DNA of 64,000 nucleotides, from contig NC_133392.1 in NCBI RefSeq assembly GCF_047511655.1, forward strand, positions 161,004,542 through 161,068,541, in the 5' to 3' direction. The notes beneath the pieces were generated by a model that saw only the letters and a list, made by a program, of their open reading frames with translations, ran no database searches and had not been told where the DNA came from. This document shows, one piece after another, positions 36,901 to 48,926 of this stretch. Source of the DNA: Castor canadensis (lineage: Eukaryota > Chordata > Mammalia > Rodentia > Castoridae). Within the stretch, counting starts at the first letter, position 1, and each line of letters begins with the position of its first letter. The position numbers and the translations under genes were made by a program.

Positions 36901-39900
36901 GCGAGGTGGCCGGGCCTCGTCACAAGCCCTCCCTGGAGCATGGCAGCTCAGCGTCAGGGTTCTGTGGGAGCAGTTTGGGTTCTGGGCTTTGGGTGGGGCT
37001 CTGTGGATAGGTAGCTGTCCAGTCTGCTTGGCTTGGAATGTGGCTGAGGCCGGCCCACTTTTGCTCAAACTGAGCCTGCCGCCATCTCACACACAGTGGC
37101 CTTGAGTTCTCTAACTACCTCGGGGCCCATGGGGGCAAAGTGTCCTGTCTGGCTTATAGGCGGTGACTGGGCTTACCTTGGTTCCTGGTGTTCAGGTGCT
37201 CTGGGATCTTGGGTTCCCTCTTGCTGTGCCTTCCCAAGCTGCCAGGGGCTGAGCACAGCTGAGCCAGGCTGTGGAAGTTTCCCCAGATATTCAGCCCTCC
37301 AGTGGCTGTCACGTCTCTGTGTTACGCAGAACCTACCACAGGCTCTGGGTGGGGGCAGGGGACTGTGATATGGATAGGAGAGAGGTGACATCCGCGCAGG
37401 GCCAGCCACTGAACCAGCTGGACTAGGAGAAGGAGGGTGGGCTCAGGGCCAGCTTCATGGGAAGATGGGCAGGAAGGTGCAGGCAGACAGAGCTGTCAGA
37501 GTGCCACCACAGGCTGGACAGCCACTGGAGGGACCTCTGTTTGGAGCCCAGTCACTGTACCCAAGGGCACCACAAGACGTGGCTTTGCCTATGGTGTAAC
37601 AGTACCAGATTGTTCATTGGCAGGGACCTGTCCCCTTGCTGTCTGGCCTCCAGCCTTTTTTTCCTTTAGGGATTCTTGTGCATGGAGAATTCTCCACTTG
37701 GTTAGAACAATTTGCAAAGGGACTGTGTGGTGAGGGAGAGAGGCAGGGACTCTGCACCCTATGCACCCCTGCAGCCCAACTTGCCCCACTCAGAGTCACT
37801 GTCCTCCCTGGACAGACAAGGGACACTTCATCTCACGCTTTGCAAGGTGGCAAGCAGGACCAGGGGTCACAGGATGGACTCTGAGTCCAAGCCCTTAGTT
37901 GGAGGTGCTCCAACTGGGTTTAGAGCCTGTGTGATCCTCACTCCCCCCATCTGGATGGAGCTGGGATGAAGAGGAAATGATTGCCCCCAGGCCAGCCCCC
38001 ACGTGGGGCTGTTCTGAGCTAGCTCCCGCTGCTGCTTCTCCTGCCATTTCTAGGCAGTGGGTCCTGGTGTCTCTGTCTGACTATGGACTGCCAGGCTGCC
38101 ATCTGGCCATAGGTAGGGCTGAGTGGGGATGGGTGCCCAGCCTGTCCCAGTGATGACACTGAGAGACAAGATGGGGGTGCAAGGGTCTTGTTATCAGTCC
38201 TCTGAGGGGGTCTTTCCTGAGAAACCTGACAGCCAGCACAGGTCACCGGGTGGGGGCTCTTCAGGCTGCCTAAAGGACTCTAGGCCCCTTGGAGAATGAT
38301 GTTGTTCCAGAGGAAGAAAGGAGGGAGGGAAGAAGGAAGGAAAGAAAGAAAGAAGGAGGGAGGGAGATGGAGGTTGAAGCAAGGAGCTTGTGGCTTTCTG
38401 CTTCAGACTCTACACTGTGGCTTCCACTGTGACAGTCAGTGGCCTGTGTCTTACAGCAAAGCAGAGGCAGGTCCTCACAGCCCACCAGCCCTCTCCAAGG
38501 TCTTTTCCTTCAGGAGGCTATGGGGAGGGGTGGCCGAGAGTTGTATGTAGCACGTAGCCTGCCCTGCCCAAGGCCCAGGCAGGGGGATAAATATTTACGA
38601 TGGATGGGCCCAAACACTCCAGTCTGCCAAATACTGTTCGCACCGTGGTCAGTTTCTGTCCAGGCAAGTGGTTTCATGTCCTGCCAAGGTGGTATTTTGC
38701 AAGGCGCTCCCAGTGCTTGTGTGCAGGAGCACATGCTTCTGGGAAGTGCCGAGGCCCTGTTTGTTTGTTGGGCCATGGCCCTGGCCACGCAGCTTCCGGG
38801 CACCAGCCCCAGCAAGCAGAGGTTGGCCTATTGTTACCTGGAGACAACGGGCCATGCCACTGGCCACTCTCAGAGGCTCAAGGGTCCTTGACCCTGTATC
38901 CATTGACCAGGACCCTGGCCACCAACCCTGTGGACAGCAGTGGGGCTAGAGGAGGGTGGCTGTGCTGCAGACTTGGAGACTGAGGAGGCTAGGGCCACCA
39001 TCTTTCTCTCTTTCAGTTGCTCTTTTCTCTCTTCCTTCCTTCCTTCCTTCCTTCCTTCCTTCCTGCCTTCCTTCCTTCCTTCCTTCCTTCCTTCCTTCCT
39101 TCCTTCCTTCCTTTCTTCCCTCCCTCCCTCCCTCCCTCCTTCCTTTCTTATTTTTTTTCTTTTTTGTACTGGGGTTTGAACTCAGGACCTACACCTTGAG
39201 CCATGCCACAGGCCTTTTTTGTGATGGTTTTTTTCAAGATAGGGTCTTGTGAACTATTTGCCTGGGGCTGGCTTTGAACCTCAATTCTCCTGATCTCTGC
39301 CTTCTGAGTAGCTAGGGTTAGAGACGTGAGCCACCGGTGCCCAGATCGCTCTGTCTTTCCATCTGTCTTTTTGTCTTTCCCCTGATCCCCGTTCTGTCTG
39401 CAAACACAAAGGCCTCACAGCATGGGACCCAGTGGCATGTGCTTATGCCAAGCCCTGAACTGTGCATTCATGCCCTGGCGCTGCTGGAGCAAGTCATGAC
39501 AAACCAGGTGGCTTAAATACCGTAGAAATTTGCTTGGTGCAGTGGCTCATGCCTGTAAGCCCAGTTTCTGGGGAGACGGAGAGTAGGAGGATCCTAATCT
39601 AGGTTAGTAAGACCCCATTTCAACAAATAAGGTGGGTATGGTGTCATGCATCTGTCACCCCAGCGACATGGGAGGCGTAAGTAGGAGGACAGAAGCCCAG
39701 GCCCACCCCAGGCAAAAAGCATGAGACCCTAACTGGTAAACAACTAAAAGCCAAAAGGGCTGGGGGGTGTGGTTCAAGTGGAGAGCACCTGCCTAGCAAG
39801 CACAAGGTCCTGGGTTTAATTCCCAGCACACTTCTCCACCCCCCCACCCCAAAACACAGCAGGACTTCATCCCCTCACAGACCTGGAGGCCGGAGTCCCC

Positions 39901-42900
39901 AGTCCAACTTGGGCAGCACTAGCACCTAACTGAGGCTTCATGAGCACTGATCCCGGCCCCTCCAGCTCCCGCCGCTGCCTTGGTCCTTGTAGCTCCTGGC
40001 CTCAAAGATGCATCACCATCTTTGTCCCTTTTCTCATGCCTTCTCCCTTGTCCCTGTGTTTTCTGAAGGACACCAGTGATTGGGTCAGGGCCCACCCTGA
40101 CCTAGTGTGCCCTCATCTTAAGGAAGTACAGGTTAAGTGGGCATTATTTCCTAATCAGGGCCTATGCAGGTAGACATGAACTTAGGGCAATGAAAGATTA
40201 ACATTGGGTATATGGGGCAGACCATCTTGCTGTCACTTGAATAAGTGTGGGAGGCTGGGTGGTAGGGGACAGTGGGGACAGAAGTCACCTGTAGGAAGGG
40301 CGGGGTGTCATCAGGCCTGTAGGATGTTGAGACCCACCCTCAGAAGAAGCAGGAGGGGAGTCAGTGGATGGCAGAAAGCCTGGGGGATGGAAGCAGCCTG
40401 GTGCCTGTGTATGGGGGCTTTCCTAGTGGACAGTTCAAGACTGTCACTTCACTGGGCACTGAGGCACCTGTGAATCTAGATGGGCACCACCCTGGCCCAG
40501 GCTCCCAGCCCTGGGCACCGCAGGCCAGGGGGCTCATTCTAGGAGCCCTTTCCCACCTTGGACTGGGTGTATGCACTCTGACCCCCTGACCTTCCCAGAG
40601 TGGCCTGGTGACCCTCCTAGAGTGACCTGGTGCTGAGAGCCAGGTGTGTATTCTGAAGCCCGCATTGAGTCGGGTCCACTATGAGGGTGGATAGGGCAGG
40701 CAGAACACAGTGTGTGGCCTCAGTGGCTGGCCCCAAGCTGCCCACTTGTACATGGTATATCCTGAGCTGACTACAGAGGAACCTGCTGGGGGTCAGTGGC
40801 AGCCATCCCACCAGGCACCTCAGCCTGCTCAGATGGGACAGTGTAAGAACAGTCTCCATGGAGTGCTGTGAGAGCCAAAGGCTGGCCTGGGATGGTCAAC
40901 ATGTCCCTCTCCCTTCTTTTTCAGAACTGTGTACTACATGGGCTACAGGCAGGTGTATACCACGGAGGCCCGCACCGTGTTCAGGTGCTGCCCAGGGTGG
41001 AGCCAGCAGCCTGGCCAGCAGGGCTGTCTTTCTGGTGAGTGCCCCCATCCCTTCCCACCTGCCACCCTGCAGACACTGAAGAGAGGTGTGTCCAGCGGGG
41101 AGCACCTCCTGGCCTTGGCCCTGGCTAACATAGAATACCTACCCTCAGGTGCAGACCTGCAGCTCCTGCACTGACCACACCCACTCACAGAGACTTTTTG
41201 GGGTCACTAGTGTGGCAGCTCTGCCTACCAGAGGCAGAAGTAGAGTAGAATGACAGGGCTGGAGGTGTGGCTTAAGCAGTAGAGTGTCTGCCTCACAAGT
41301 GCAAAACCCCAGTACTGCCCCCACCAAAAAACAACAACAAAAAGAGTGCAATGATGAAGAGAAGGAAGGAGCTGTGGAATCATGGCTGGCAGAGCTGCAG
41401 GAGGCAGAGCCGGGCTGGTCCTGGCACAGGGCTGGGGGAGCTGTGCATCCTGTGATGCCAGGGACAAAGCCCCTGCCTTGTAAGAGAATAGGTCTTGTGG
41501 CTGCAGAGCCTGGCTGCCCAGGCTGCTTAGGAGGAGAGCCTGGCCTGCTGGGGACAGGTGGGCTGGCAGGCAGGTGGCATGGGGACAGGTGGCTGGCAGG
41601 TAAGGCTAGGAGTGAAGGAGTCAGTGTTCCTCCTCTGGAGAGGTCAGCCCTGAGGGCGTGAGGTGGCTGCCAGTCACGGGCTCCTCACCCTGAGGGTTAA
41701 TGAAGGTGGGCTCCTGGCTCCTTGGCCCCTTTGTGTCCTCTCCTCTGGTGATGGAGCCGCTTGTCCTGAGGCGAACTCTAGTGGGAAAAAAGGGAAGAGA
41801 AGGGATGGCTGTGATGTTTTTCCAGGAGGGAAGTGAGTCATCTCTCCAGGAAAGGGAGCAGAGGAAAGAGCGACAAGGAGGCCAGCTCGGGGTGACGAGG
41901 TGGGACGCCGGCCAGCACTCCCTCAGGTGGGGGGTTCCAGCCCCACAGTGGCCGTCGCTCTTCTTCCTGTGGCTCTCTGATCACACATGGTGTGTCCCAT
42001 GCTTCTAAGCCACTGGTGTCTGGGAGGAACAAAGGTGTCTGTCGAGTGGGGGCAGACATCACAGCCGAAGTCCCCCGGGCTTCCGCTCTGAGCAGGGGCT
42101 CCTGAGGCCTGCCAGTGGTGGCTGTCGTAACGGGGCAAGACAATGAGGGAGCCCTGAGCGGGGCTGTGGTGAGAGAGGAAGTGGGGCCGCCTGCTCCTGG
42201 GGGAGAACAGGGCTGCATGCACGGCCGCATTGGGAGGAGGGGCTGCCCTGGGCTTGGCGTCCTATGCTGGAGGCCTGGTAGAGGAGCCAAACCAGATGCA
42301 GGTGTGCAGGGCAGCGTTCAGCACCTGGTGTTCCATCTGAGCCCTGAGCTGGGGTCTTGTGAGCCTCACCGTGTCTGAAAGTGACTATCCCAGGGTCAGG
42401 ACGGACAGAGGCAGGCAGGGCCAGGTCCTGAATGGGCATGCTGTAGGCTGGCCTCTCCCCACTGTGGGAATGGACAGGTGTTGAGGGTGGGACACCATTG
42501 TGAGGATGGGGCCATTGCCCCTCCTGTCCTTGAGTGAGCACCAGGCCTGTCATGCCAGCTCAGCTTACCTGTGTCTGCACCAGGCGTGGGGCTGCCAGCC
42601 ACATATAGGACCTGTGGGCTTTAGAGGGACCAGGTGGCTCTGCTGTGCTCTGGTCTGTGCAGGAGTGGGGATAAGTATGGAGGCAACCACAGCATGGGGG
42701 TCACTCAGTGCTGGTGAGGTAGGGGTCTTTCCAGATCCTCCCCGGGTCCTGCTGGTTGGGGCAGTGATGTGGGGGTCTTGGCCTCTGGGCCCGTCCTGGC
42801 ATCCAGCTTGTGGTATACATTATGGCATGCAGCAGAGTCCCTACCTGGAGCTTTCTTACTTGTTTGTTTTTGAAAATTCATTTTTAGTGCAGGATTTTCT

Positions 42901-45900
42901 TATTTATGTGCTTTGCTTTTGCATCTTGTTTTAGCAATCCCAGCAGGGCTCTGGGATCTGACTTCCCCACATGTTCCATGCTGTTTACCTGTGTGAAAGG
43001 CTGAGCGTGGACAGCAGATGGGGTGGGAGTTGGGGTGCATATGGTCAGGGGTGAGCCTGGCCCTGTCCACTTCCCCGGGGGCCCTGGCATATTTCGTGGT
43101 GAGCCACAGACTCCTTCCTTTGTCCGTCTACTCCTCACCCACTCATTTGCTCTGGTACTGCCCAACACCTGAGTGCTGGGGATTTGTGAGGACCAGGCAG
43201 GGGCAGCGCCTGCCCATGGGAGCTCTTGGTCTGGTGGGGAGACTGTCCACAGGCAGATGCTTATCCTGTGGTGTGGGGTGGGGGGCACAGGGTGCTGCAG
43301 ACCTGTGGCAGAGCGTCCTGGGGGAGGCTGGCTGGCATGGCCGCAGGCTTTGGCCTCCCAAGTCACAGGTATGGTGTCTGACATCGTGAAGCCCAAAGGG
43401 ACTCCCACAAGCTGCCCCTCTGAGCAGTGAGCATTGAGCCGCAAACTTCGGCCTCTCTCAGAGTCTTGTTTGTAAGGTCTTTGGGCAAGGCAGGGTTGTG
43501 GATTCTCTGTGATGGCCTAGTGACCCTGGCCCGGCCCAGGCAAGAATGAGAGCCAAGCGGTCAAGAGAGAGCAGTCTTGGCTCAATTCCCTTTCTGCTTG
43601 TGACCTGTGGTACGCCAGCGCCCTGAGGCCTCAGCCCAGGCTCATGACAGGAGTAGAGTAAGTAATGTCACATGCAGTACACAGTAAGTGCTTAAGCAGT
43701 GCTCGCTGATCTGATGTTACAAATCAGCCTGCTGGGCCTCGGTGACGCCTGTGGTGGTGGCGGTGGTGGCGGCAGCACACAAAGTGATGGAGACAGACCC
43801 CTTGGCTGAGGGCTCAGGTGTAAGGTACTGTGTTGAGCTGTGACCTTCAGGGGCTGAGTCTGGGGACTTACCACCTACTGTGGCTCAGTGGCTCGGGCCG
43901 TTTCCTCCCTCCTCCTGCCTGGGATCAGCAGAGCACAGAGACCTGCAGGTGACTTCTGCTACAGCTCAGCTCTGCACTCCCCTGCTCTGTGGAGCCAAAG
44001 CCTCTCTCCAGCAGCACCGTGTGCCTCCCACATGTCGGCTCATGTCAGGCGCCCGGGGCAGGTGCAGGTCAGGTTAGGCTCCTGCTGTGGCATGGAAGTC
44101 TCAGGGCTCCCGCAGCCCTTGGAGGTCAGGGGAGAGCATATGTAGTAGCTGTTTACACTCCTCTCCCTGCCTGCGTGCTTATAGGCATCAGGGCTGGAAG
44201 CCAGGCCAGGGTCTCCCACTCCCCAGCACCCCACCTGTGAGCAGGGAGGGTGGAGGTGGAGTGAAGGCCTTATGCAGGAGAGGGGCCTGGGAGGGGAGGG
44301 CCCACTTTTCTCACCCTCCCCCTTCTCATTCCTCCATTATTATCCAGCCCCTTCCAGCAAGGGAAGGGCAGCACCCTAAGCGCTGACCCCTGCCTCTCCC
44401 CAGCCATTGTGAAATTTCCTTGCTTCCTGTGACCTGGAAACTGCAGGGGGACAGCTTCGGCCGAGGGTGGACGTCGAGCCCCACCGTGTTTGTGTAGGAA
44501 CGATGGAGTGGACTGCGAGTGCTCAGAGAATGGCAGGAAGCTACTAATCGGGCTGTGACTTCTCCCAGGTCCACTTACGGCATTGTGGCCAGGAGGTGCC
44601 TAGAAAGAAACAGTGCTGGGTGGGGTGTCGGGCTGATGACCATGCTTTCCAAGAACCACATGGCCCCGTGACATGGGGTGTAGCTGGGCTTGCCACTCTG
44701 CTCGGGGGTCCTCAGGATCCCAGGCTCATTCCATTTGGTGGACAGATTTTGCACGAATCTCCCTGGTGTCCCAGCCATAGTCACCCTGGTCCTGGCAGAA
44801 CTGTCTCCCTCCGGCCACCCTCATGGAAGGAGGGGAGTGTGCAGATGGCCACAAGGTGCCTGGCCTGGAGCAGCTGATTCCTGTGCCTCCGCATCTCGAG
44901 ATGGACATTTAAGAGGACCCTGCCTGCGGCTTCCTCCTCTCCTCTTATCATGTGACCTGGGCTCAGCCCTGGGAAGGTTCAGGGCTGCTCCTGATGAAGC
45001 TGAGTTTTGCAGGCTTCATTTTTGCAGGACTTGTCAGAGTCTTTGCTCTGATGCTGATGGGCACTGTGGATTCCCAAGACCTTGCTAGGTAGTGTATTCC
45101 AAACTCAAAATCCAAGGGCCATTTTCTAAAAGAAAAAGAAGCAACAAACTCAAAGCAGCAAAACATGACTCCTACACACGTTGAGAAGTACCGAGGGAGG
45201 CAACCCACTGCACAGATGCCACAGGACAGGGGTGGTGTTGTGCTGGTGCGGAGTGCAACAGACAGCTTTGAGGAGCGAGGGGCTGGGTGGAGCTGACTTG
45301 GGTGGATGTCAGGGAAGGCTCTCTAACTAGGCCCTTGGCAGCCTGTGAGGTGAGGTGGGCGTGGCAGGCACCTGGGAAGGGATCAGAAGGGGTGAGGCAC
45401 TGAGGCAGGAGGGGAAGCTGGAGCAAACCCTACAGGGGCAGGAGGAGCAAGGCAAGACCGGGGTCAGGCAGGAGGGTGCTGTGCCTGCTGCAGCAATGAC
45501 CAAGACTGGGTACAGTGGTGGCCACAGGTGGGTCTCAACAGTGACCACAGACTGGGCACAATGATGACCACAGTCAGGACACAGGGTGACCTGACAGACC
45601 TGACAGACTAGGTACAGTAGTGACCATAGCCTAGGTACAACACTGGCCACCCAGTGGGCATCTGAGAGCAACATGTTTTCCTTCCACGGTGCTGGCACCA
45701 GAGTCTGAGGCCCAGGTGTTCTGGGCCTCACCTGTGGAAGGCCTTGGGGAGGTTCCTCCCTCCCTCCTCCAGCTTCTCATGTCTCTAGACATCCTCACTG
45801 GTCAGGTGACGACAGGCCCCGAGTTCCTGCCCCCTCCCAGCCACTCCTGCCTACTCAGTGCCTGGGGACGCTCAACTACCCAGGTAGATGCTGGGCACCT

Positions 45901-48900
45901 TCTTAGGAAAAGCCACAGTCTGAGAGGACTTCTTGTCCGTAGGGTGGAGGGGTGCGTGTCACTGCCAGAACCGGAAATGACTGTGCCTCTGGCCAGTACC
46001 CACAGCTGGCATTGGCAGGTGGGATGGGAGTCCTGGCCACTGGACACTTGACCTGGGCATGGTGCTCCAACAGCCTGGATACCTACAGTCGGGTGCCCAG
46101 AGATGAGGCATGGGCTTGGGGTTCTTGTGGCCAGCTCTTGGTCCATCAAGCAGGTAGACCCTGCAGGTCTTCCTCCTCTCCTGGGACATCAGGTCGTTAC
46201 CACTGCCTTCTCTGTGTCCCTTGGGCTGGCTGCTTAGGGCCTGCTAGAGGGCTATAGGAGGGCTTTCGGCCCCAGACCACCCTCTGCTTTCCTGCCTCTG
46301 CTGTCTGCTTTTCCTTTTCCGTTCTGGCTACATGTCAGCTCCGCGCCCCAGTGTGGGAATTGGCTGAGCCAAAGTCCTGGACCCTGGGCTTCCCTTCCTC
46401 CATGGGGACGGGTGCAGTGGTTGGTCCACAGTGACCTCTCGCTTGTCACTGTCCCCCCAGCAGCACAGGTCTCTCCCAACCATGGGGGTCCAGGCTCACA
46501 TGGCCTTGTCCAGACAGTTTGCACACTCCTGTATCTGGACTGCATTCCACCCACACAAGCTCATCCATGCACTGCCTTGCACAGATTTGTACACACATGC
46601 ACTCACCCACACCATGTGCATCCATTCACACTAAGACATTCATGCCTATACATGCCTACTCAACAGTGTGCGCTTGTTTGCACACAAGCTCACACACATA
46701 TGTGTGCTCAGTCACATGTTTACACTCATGCTCACAACGCACGTGTCAGTGCATGCTCACAGTCATGTACTCTTACAGACCCACACATGCTCACATCAGC
46801 CTAGAACTTCCCTCTCCCCCAGCCTCAGCATAGGAGCTGCTCTGCAAGGTGCATGGTGGTGGGAGCCCCAGAGGACTCCGAGGGCAGGTAATGCCTGAGA
46901 CCTGAGAGTGGTGGTCTTCTTGCCTCCCTAGGACTCCCTGTGCTCAGGGTCTGAGACCTGTATGGAATTCTGTGTCATCGTCATCTGAGATGCAGGCCTG
47001 GGGAAATTATCTGGCTGAGCAGAGACCTGGGGGTTGGGTTTCCGCACTGGCACCTGCTTCCTACTCACGGGTGGCTGGTGCTGGCTTGGCTGTGTGTGGC
47101 TGGAGGTCTCCAAGACAATGGGACCATCCTTGGTGAGGAATAAACACAGCTGGCCTCTCTTTTGATAAGATCACAGAGTTCACAGGCTTCAGTCCTCGGC
47201 ACTCAGACACTGGTGTTTTCCTCCTATGTGCCCCCCCCCCCAACCCTGGAACACTTCCCTGTGCAGATCAGGGCCTCCCTGCAGCTCTGCTTTGGCCCTC
47301 AGGCCTTCATGCTTCCTCACTTGGAACCATCCTGGGTACAGGTGTTGGTTAGGAGGGAGCGGCTGAGTTGGGCCAGGTGTGAACAAAGGCCAGCTAGGCC
47401 TGAGGGTGGCCTGCAAGGGATAGGGCCCCTCGGGGATTGCATTGTGATTATTTGTGACTACTGTGTGATTCCTGGTAGCAAGGAGAAAAAGCATCCGAAA
47501 AGGACCTGAGTTTTCATACTGGCCAGCGTAGCTGGGTCCTCTGACCCAGCATGTAAGTCAGAGAGTTTTGGGCTTGGGCAACAGTCTAGGCCCCAGACAC
47601 ACCTCTCTGTGTTACCTGGGACCACATGCCCAGTGCAGCGCCTGGTCTAGAGGGCTGTTTGGACTGTGTACCTCATCCACAGGGGTGGGAGCAAGGGGGA
47701 GAGTGGGGCCAGGGGAGATGTGTGGACAGCTGGCTGTATCCCTTCAGCCTGCTCTGCTGCCTTCTTGGAACTTCACCTGGCTACCATGGGGCTTCATCTA
47801 CTAAGAGTGTGCCTCCCATTCCTGGCAGGAATGCTGTTGGCGACACATGGCTGAGCTCATGGGTCCTTCAGGGTAGCAGAGGTGGCAGGTCACCGTTCAC
47901 TCAGCCAGTACCCCGCAGGATAGGAGCACCTTGCTTTTACCATCCACATGTAGGATGTGCAATGTGGTGACCCTGGGGTCAAGAAAATTGGTGCTGGAGA
48001 GCCCCCAAGAGGCACCTGGCCACTTGGTCTGTATGCTCACTATAAGGGGACCATCAAGACAGCTGGGGACTGCAGCTGGAGGGGATGCCCGCCAGGCCGC
48101 ATGGGGCTTCAGTCCCTACTTGGGCCAGTGTGGCCTCCTGTACCTCTCCGCCTGGGCTCTTATTAGCCCCGAGTTGCCTCAAGGCAGCAGGTGCAAACAC
48201 TGCCTCAGATAGGACCGCAGGAGATGGCTGGGAGGAGGAAGAGGAAGAGGTCAGCCTTCCTAGCCCTGACCTCCTTTGCCAGGGACCTGCTGGTCGGGCA
48301 AGGGTACCCCTCTCAGAGGATGGGCCAGCCTTGTAGGATCCACCATGATGGTCTTTGTGGGATGCCTTGGCCAGGCACCCCAATGCCTTTCTACTGCAGG
48401 CCACAACCCCCTCTCTCCTGTCCTCCTACACTCCTCCCACTTCCCACATTCCTTGCTCTCCTTCCCCACCCTGATGCTTAGGGATCGTATAAGAATGAAT
48501 TAAGGTTTTTACCCCACTCATGGTCCCATTCAACCCCAATGGATGTGGCTATGTCTGGGGCTGGGGACACTTCAGGCCCTTGTGTGACTTAGGGCTGAGT
48601 GGGCGGGGCCAGTGACCAACAGGCTGGGCTGGGCTGCGGCCATGAGATCCCATTGATTCAGGCAGGGTTGAGGGCTTTTGTCAGAGCCCCACCCTCTCGG
48701 AAGCAGAGGGCTGACCTACAGCTGAATGGGGGACTTCACAGGGAGGGATCCCCAGGAGCTCTGCATCCTGGTGGGTGACTGGGGTTGCCCCACCTCTCAC
48801 ATCCCCCTTTTCTTTCCACAGCTAAATGTGCCGTTGGCCTGTGTTTTAACGGTGGCCACTGTGTGCCAGGCTCAGCCCAGCTGTGTCGCTGTCCCCGAGG

Positions 48901-48926
48901 CTTCCAGGGTCCCCGCTGTCAGTACG
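30786..48926 (+). CDS. MEGF6: MEGF6 (multiple EGF-like domains 6), 5' part: coding exons 1-4, continues past the window
   Basis: Four spliced exons encode the first 160 residues of a secreted protein that I recall as about 1540 residues in human. Residues 1-29 form a signal peptide with an eight-leucine-rich core (ALALLLLLLLPAVPA). Residues 45-124 are an EMI domain, recognisable from PHVCAEQELTLVGHRQPC, the VYYMGYRQVYTTEARTVFRCC block and CCPGW. Residues 128-158 are an EGF-like repeat with all six cysteines (128, 133, 139, 147, 149, 158). Exon phases are 2, 2, 1, 1, all at GT-AG sites. The upstream sequence is open in the same frame for some 66 codons but has no ATG; the chosen ATG has A at -3 and is followed at once by the signal peptide. 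The next exon (expected to start DVDEC) is not in the window. Confidence 0.95.
33797..33812. repeat. Perfect C8G8 palindrome
   Basis: Eight C directly followed by eight G, a 16-base self-complementary block without spacer. Confidence 0.95.
34684..34697 (-). promoter_or_regulatory. CTCF-like motif
   Basis: Minus strand AACCTAGGGGGCAC carries the TAGGGGGCAC core; the 5' part of the consensus is weak. Confidence 0.3.
35563..35697 (+). CDS. MEGF6: MEGF6 coding exon 2 (EMI domain, first half)
   Basis: PHVCAEQELTLVGHRQPC to AWCIGQER plus two bases; acceptor GTCCCAG, donor GTACGT. Confidence 0.95.
38310..38370 (+). repeat. (AAGG/AAAG/GAGG)n purine microsatellite
   Basis: An impure tetranucleotide run of only A and G. 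Confidence 0.92.
39028..39148 (+). repeat. (TTCC)n microsatellite, SINE-tail derived
   Basis: About 18-19 TTCC units with a TGCC interruption, then CCCT units. It abuts the T-rich (tail) end of the reversed SINE to its right, so on the minus strand it is a (GGAA)n extension of that tail. Confidence 0.95.
39149..39344 (-). mobile_element. Dimeric SINE (B1-like + ID-like)
   Basis: GGGGTTTGAACTCAGGACC, GATAGGGTCTTGTGAAC and TGAGTAGCTAGGGTTAG in reverse order. Confidence 0.9.
39532..39858 (+). mobile_element. Trimeric SINE (B1 + B1 + ID), copy 3
   Basis: B1 monomer (GTGCAGTGGCTCATGCCTG), linker CAACAAATAAGGTGGG, second B1 monomer (CATCTGTCACCCCAG, then CCCACCCCAGGCAAAAAG), linker AACAACTAAAAGCC, then the ID part (GGTTCAAGTGGAGAGCACC). 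Same plan and linkers as the copy at 27716. Confidence 0.85.
40925..41034 (+). CDS. MEGF6: MEGF6 coding exon 3 (EMI domain, second half)
   Basis: Completes R89, then TVYYMGYRQVYTTEARTVF to QQGCLS plus one base; acceptor TTTTCAG, donor GTGAGT. Confidence 0.96.
41255..41345 (+). mobile_element. ID-type SINE monomer
   Basis: AGGGCTGGAGGTGTGGCTTA, GTAGAGTGTCTGCC, ending in CAACAACAAAAAG; the near-repeats AGAGTAGAATGA and AGAGTGCAATGA flank it. Confidence 0.85.
45485..45660 (+). repeat. Degenerate minisatellite
   Basis: Roughly 30-40-base units built on GACTGGGTACAGTGGTGACCACAG recur four to five times with many changes. Confidence 0.6.
46517..46800 (+). repeat. CA-rich low-complexity tract (CACACATGCTCACA-like)
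   Basis: Irregular repeats of CACA, CATGC and TCACA. It gives His/Thr/Cys-rich open frames that are not genes. Confidence 0.8.
48822..48926 (+). CDS. MEGF6: MEGF6 coding exon 4 (first EGF-like repeat)
   Basis: Completes A126, then KCAVGLCFNGGHC to GPRCQY plus one base; six EGF cysteines; acceptor TTCCACAG, donor GTGAGT. Confidence 0.96.

Larger units (their letters stand above)
35698..40924 (+). other. MEGF6: MEGF6 intron 2
   Basis: 5.2 kb with two purine/pyrimidine microsatellites, a dimeric SINE and a trimeric SINE, all between 38300 and 39860. The rest is unique sequence without a recognised exon. Confidence 0.8.
41035..48821 (+). other. MEGF6: MEGF6 intron 3
   Basis: 7.8 kb, GC-rich. 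It holds one ID element, a degenerate minisatellite and a CA/CATG-rich tract; no further exon is recognised. Confidence 0.75.

Noticed and set aside
39017-39252. Ser/Leu/Pro/Phe-repeat open frames
   Set aside because: Translation of the TTCC microsatellite and a SINE.
46412-46898. His/Thr/Cys-rich open frames
   Set aside because: They come from CA-rich low-complexity sequence; no domain pattern.
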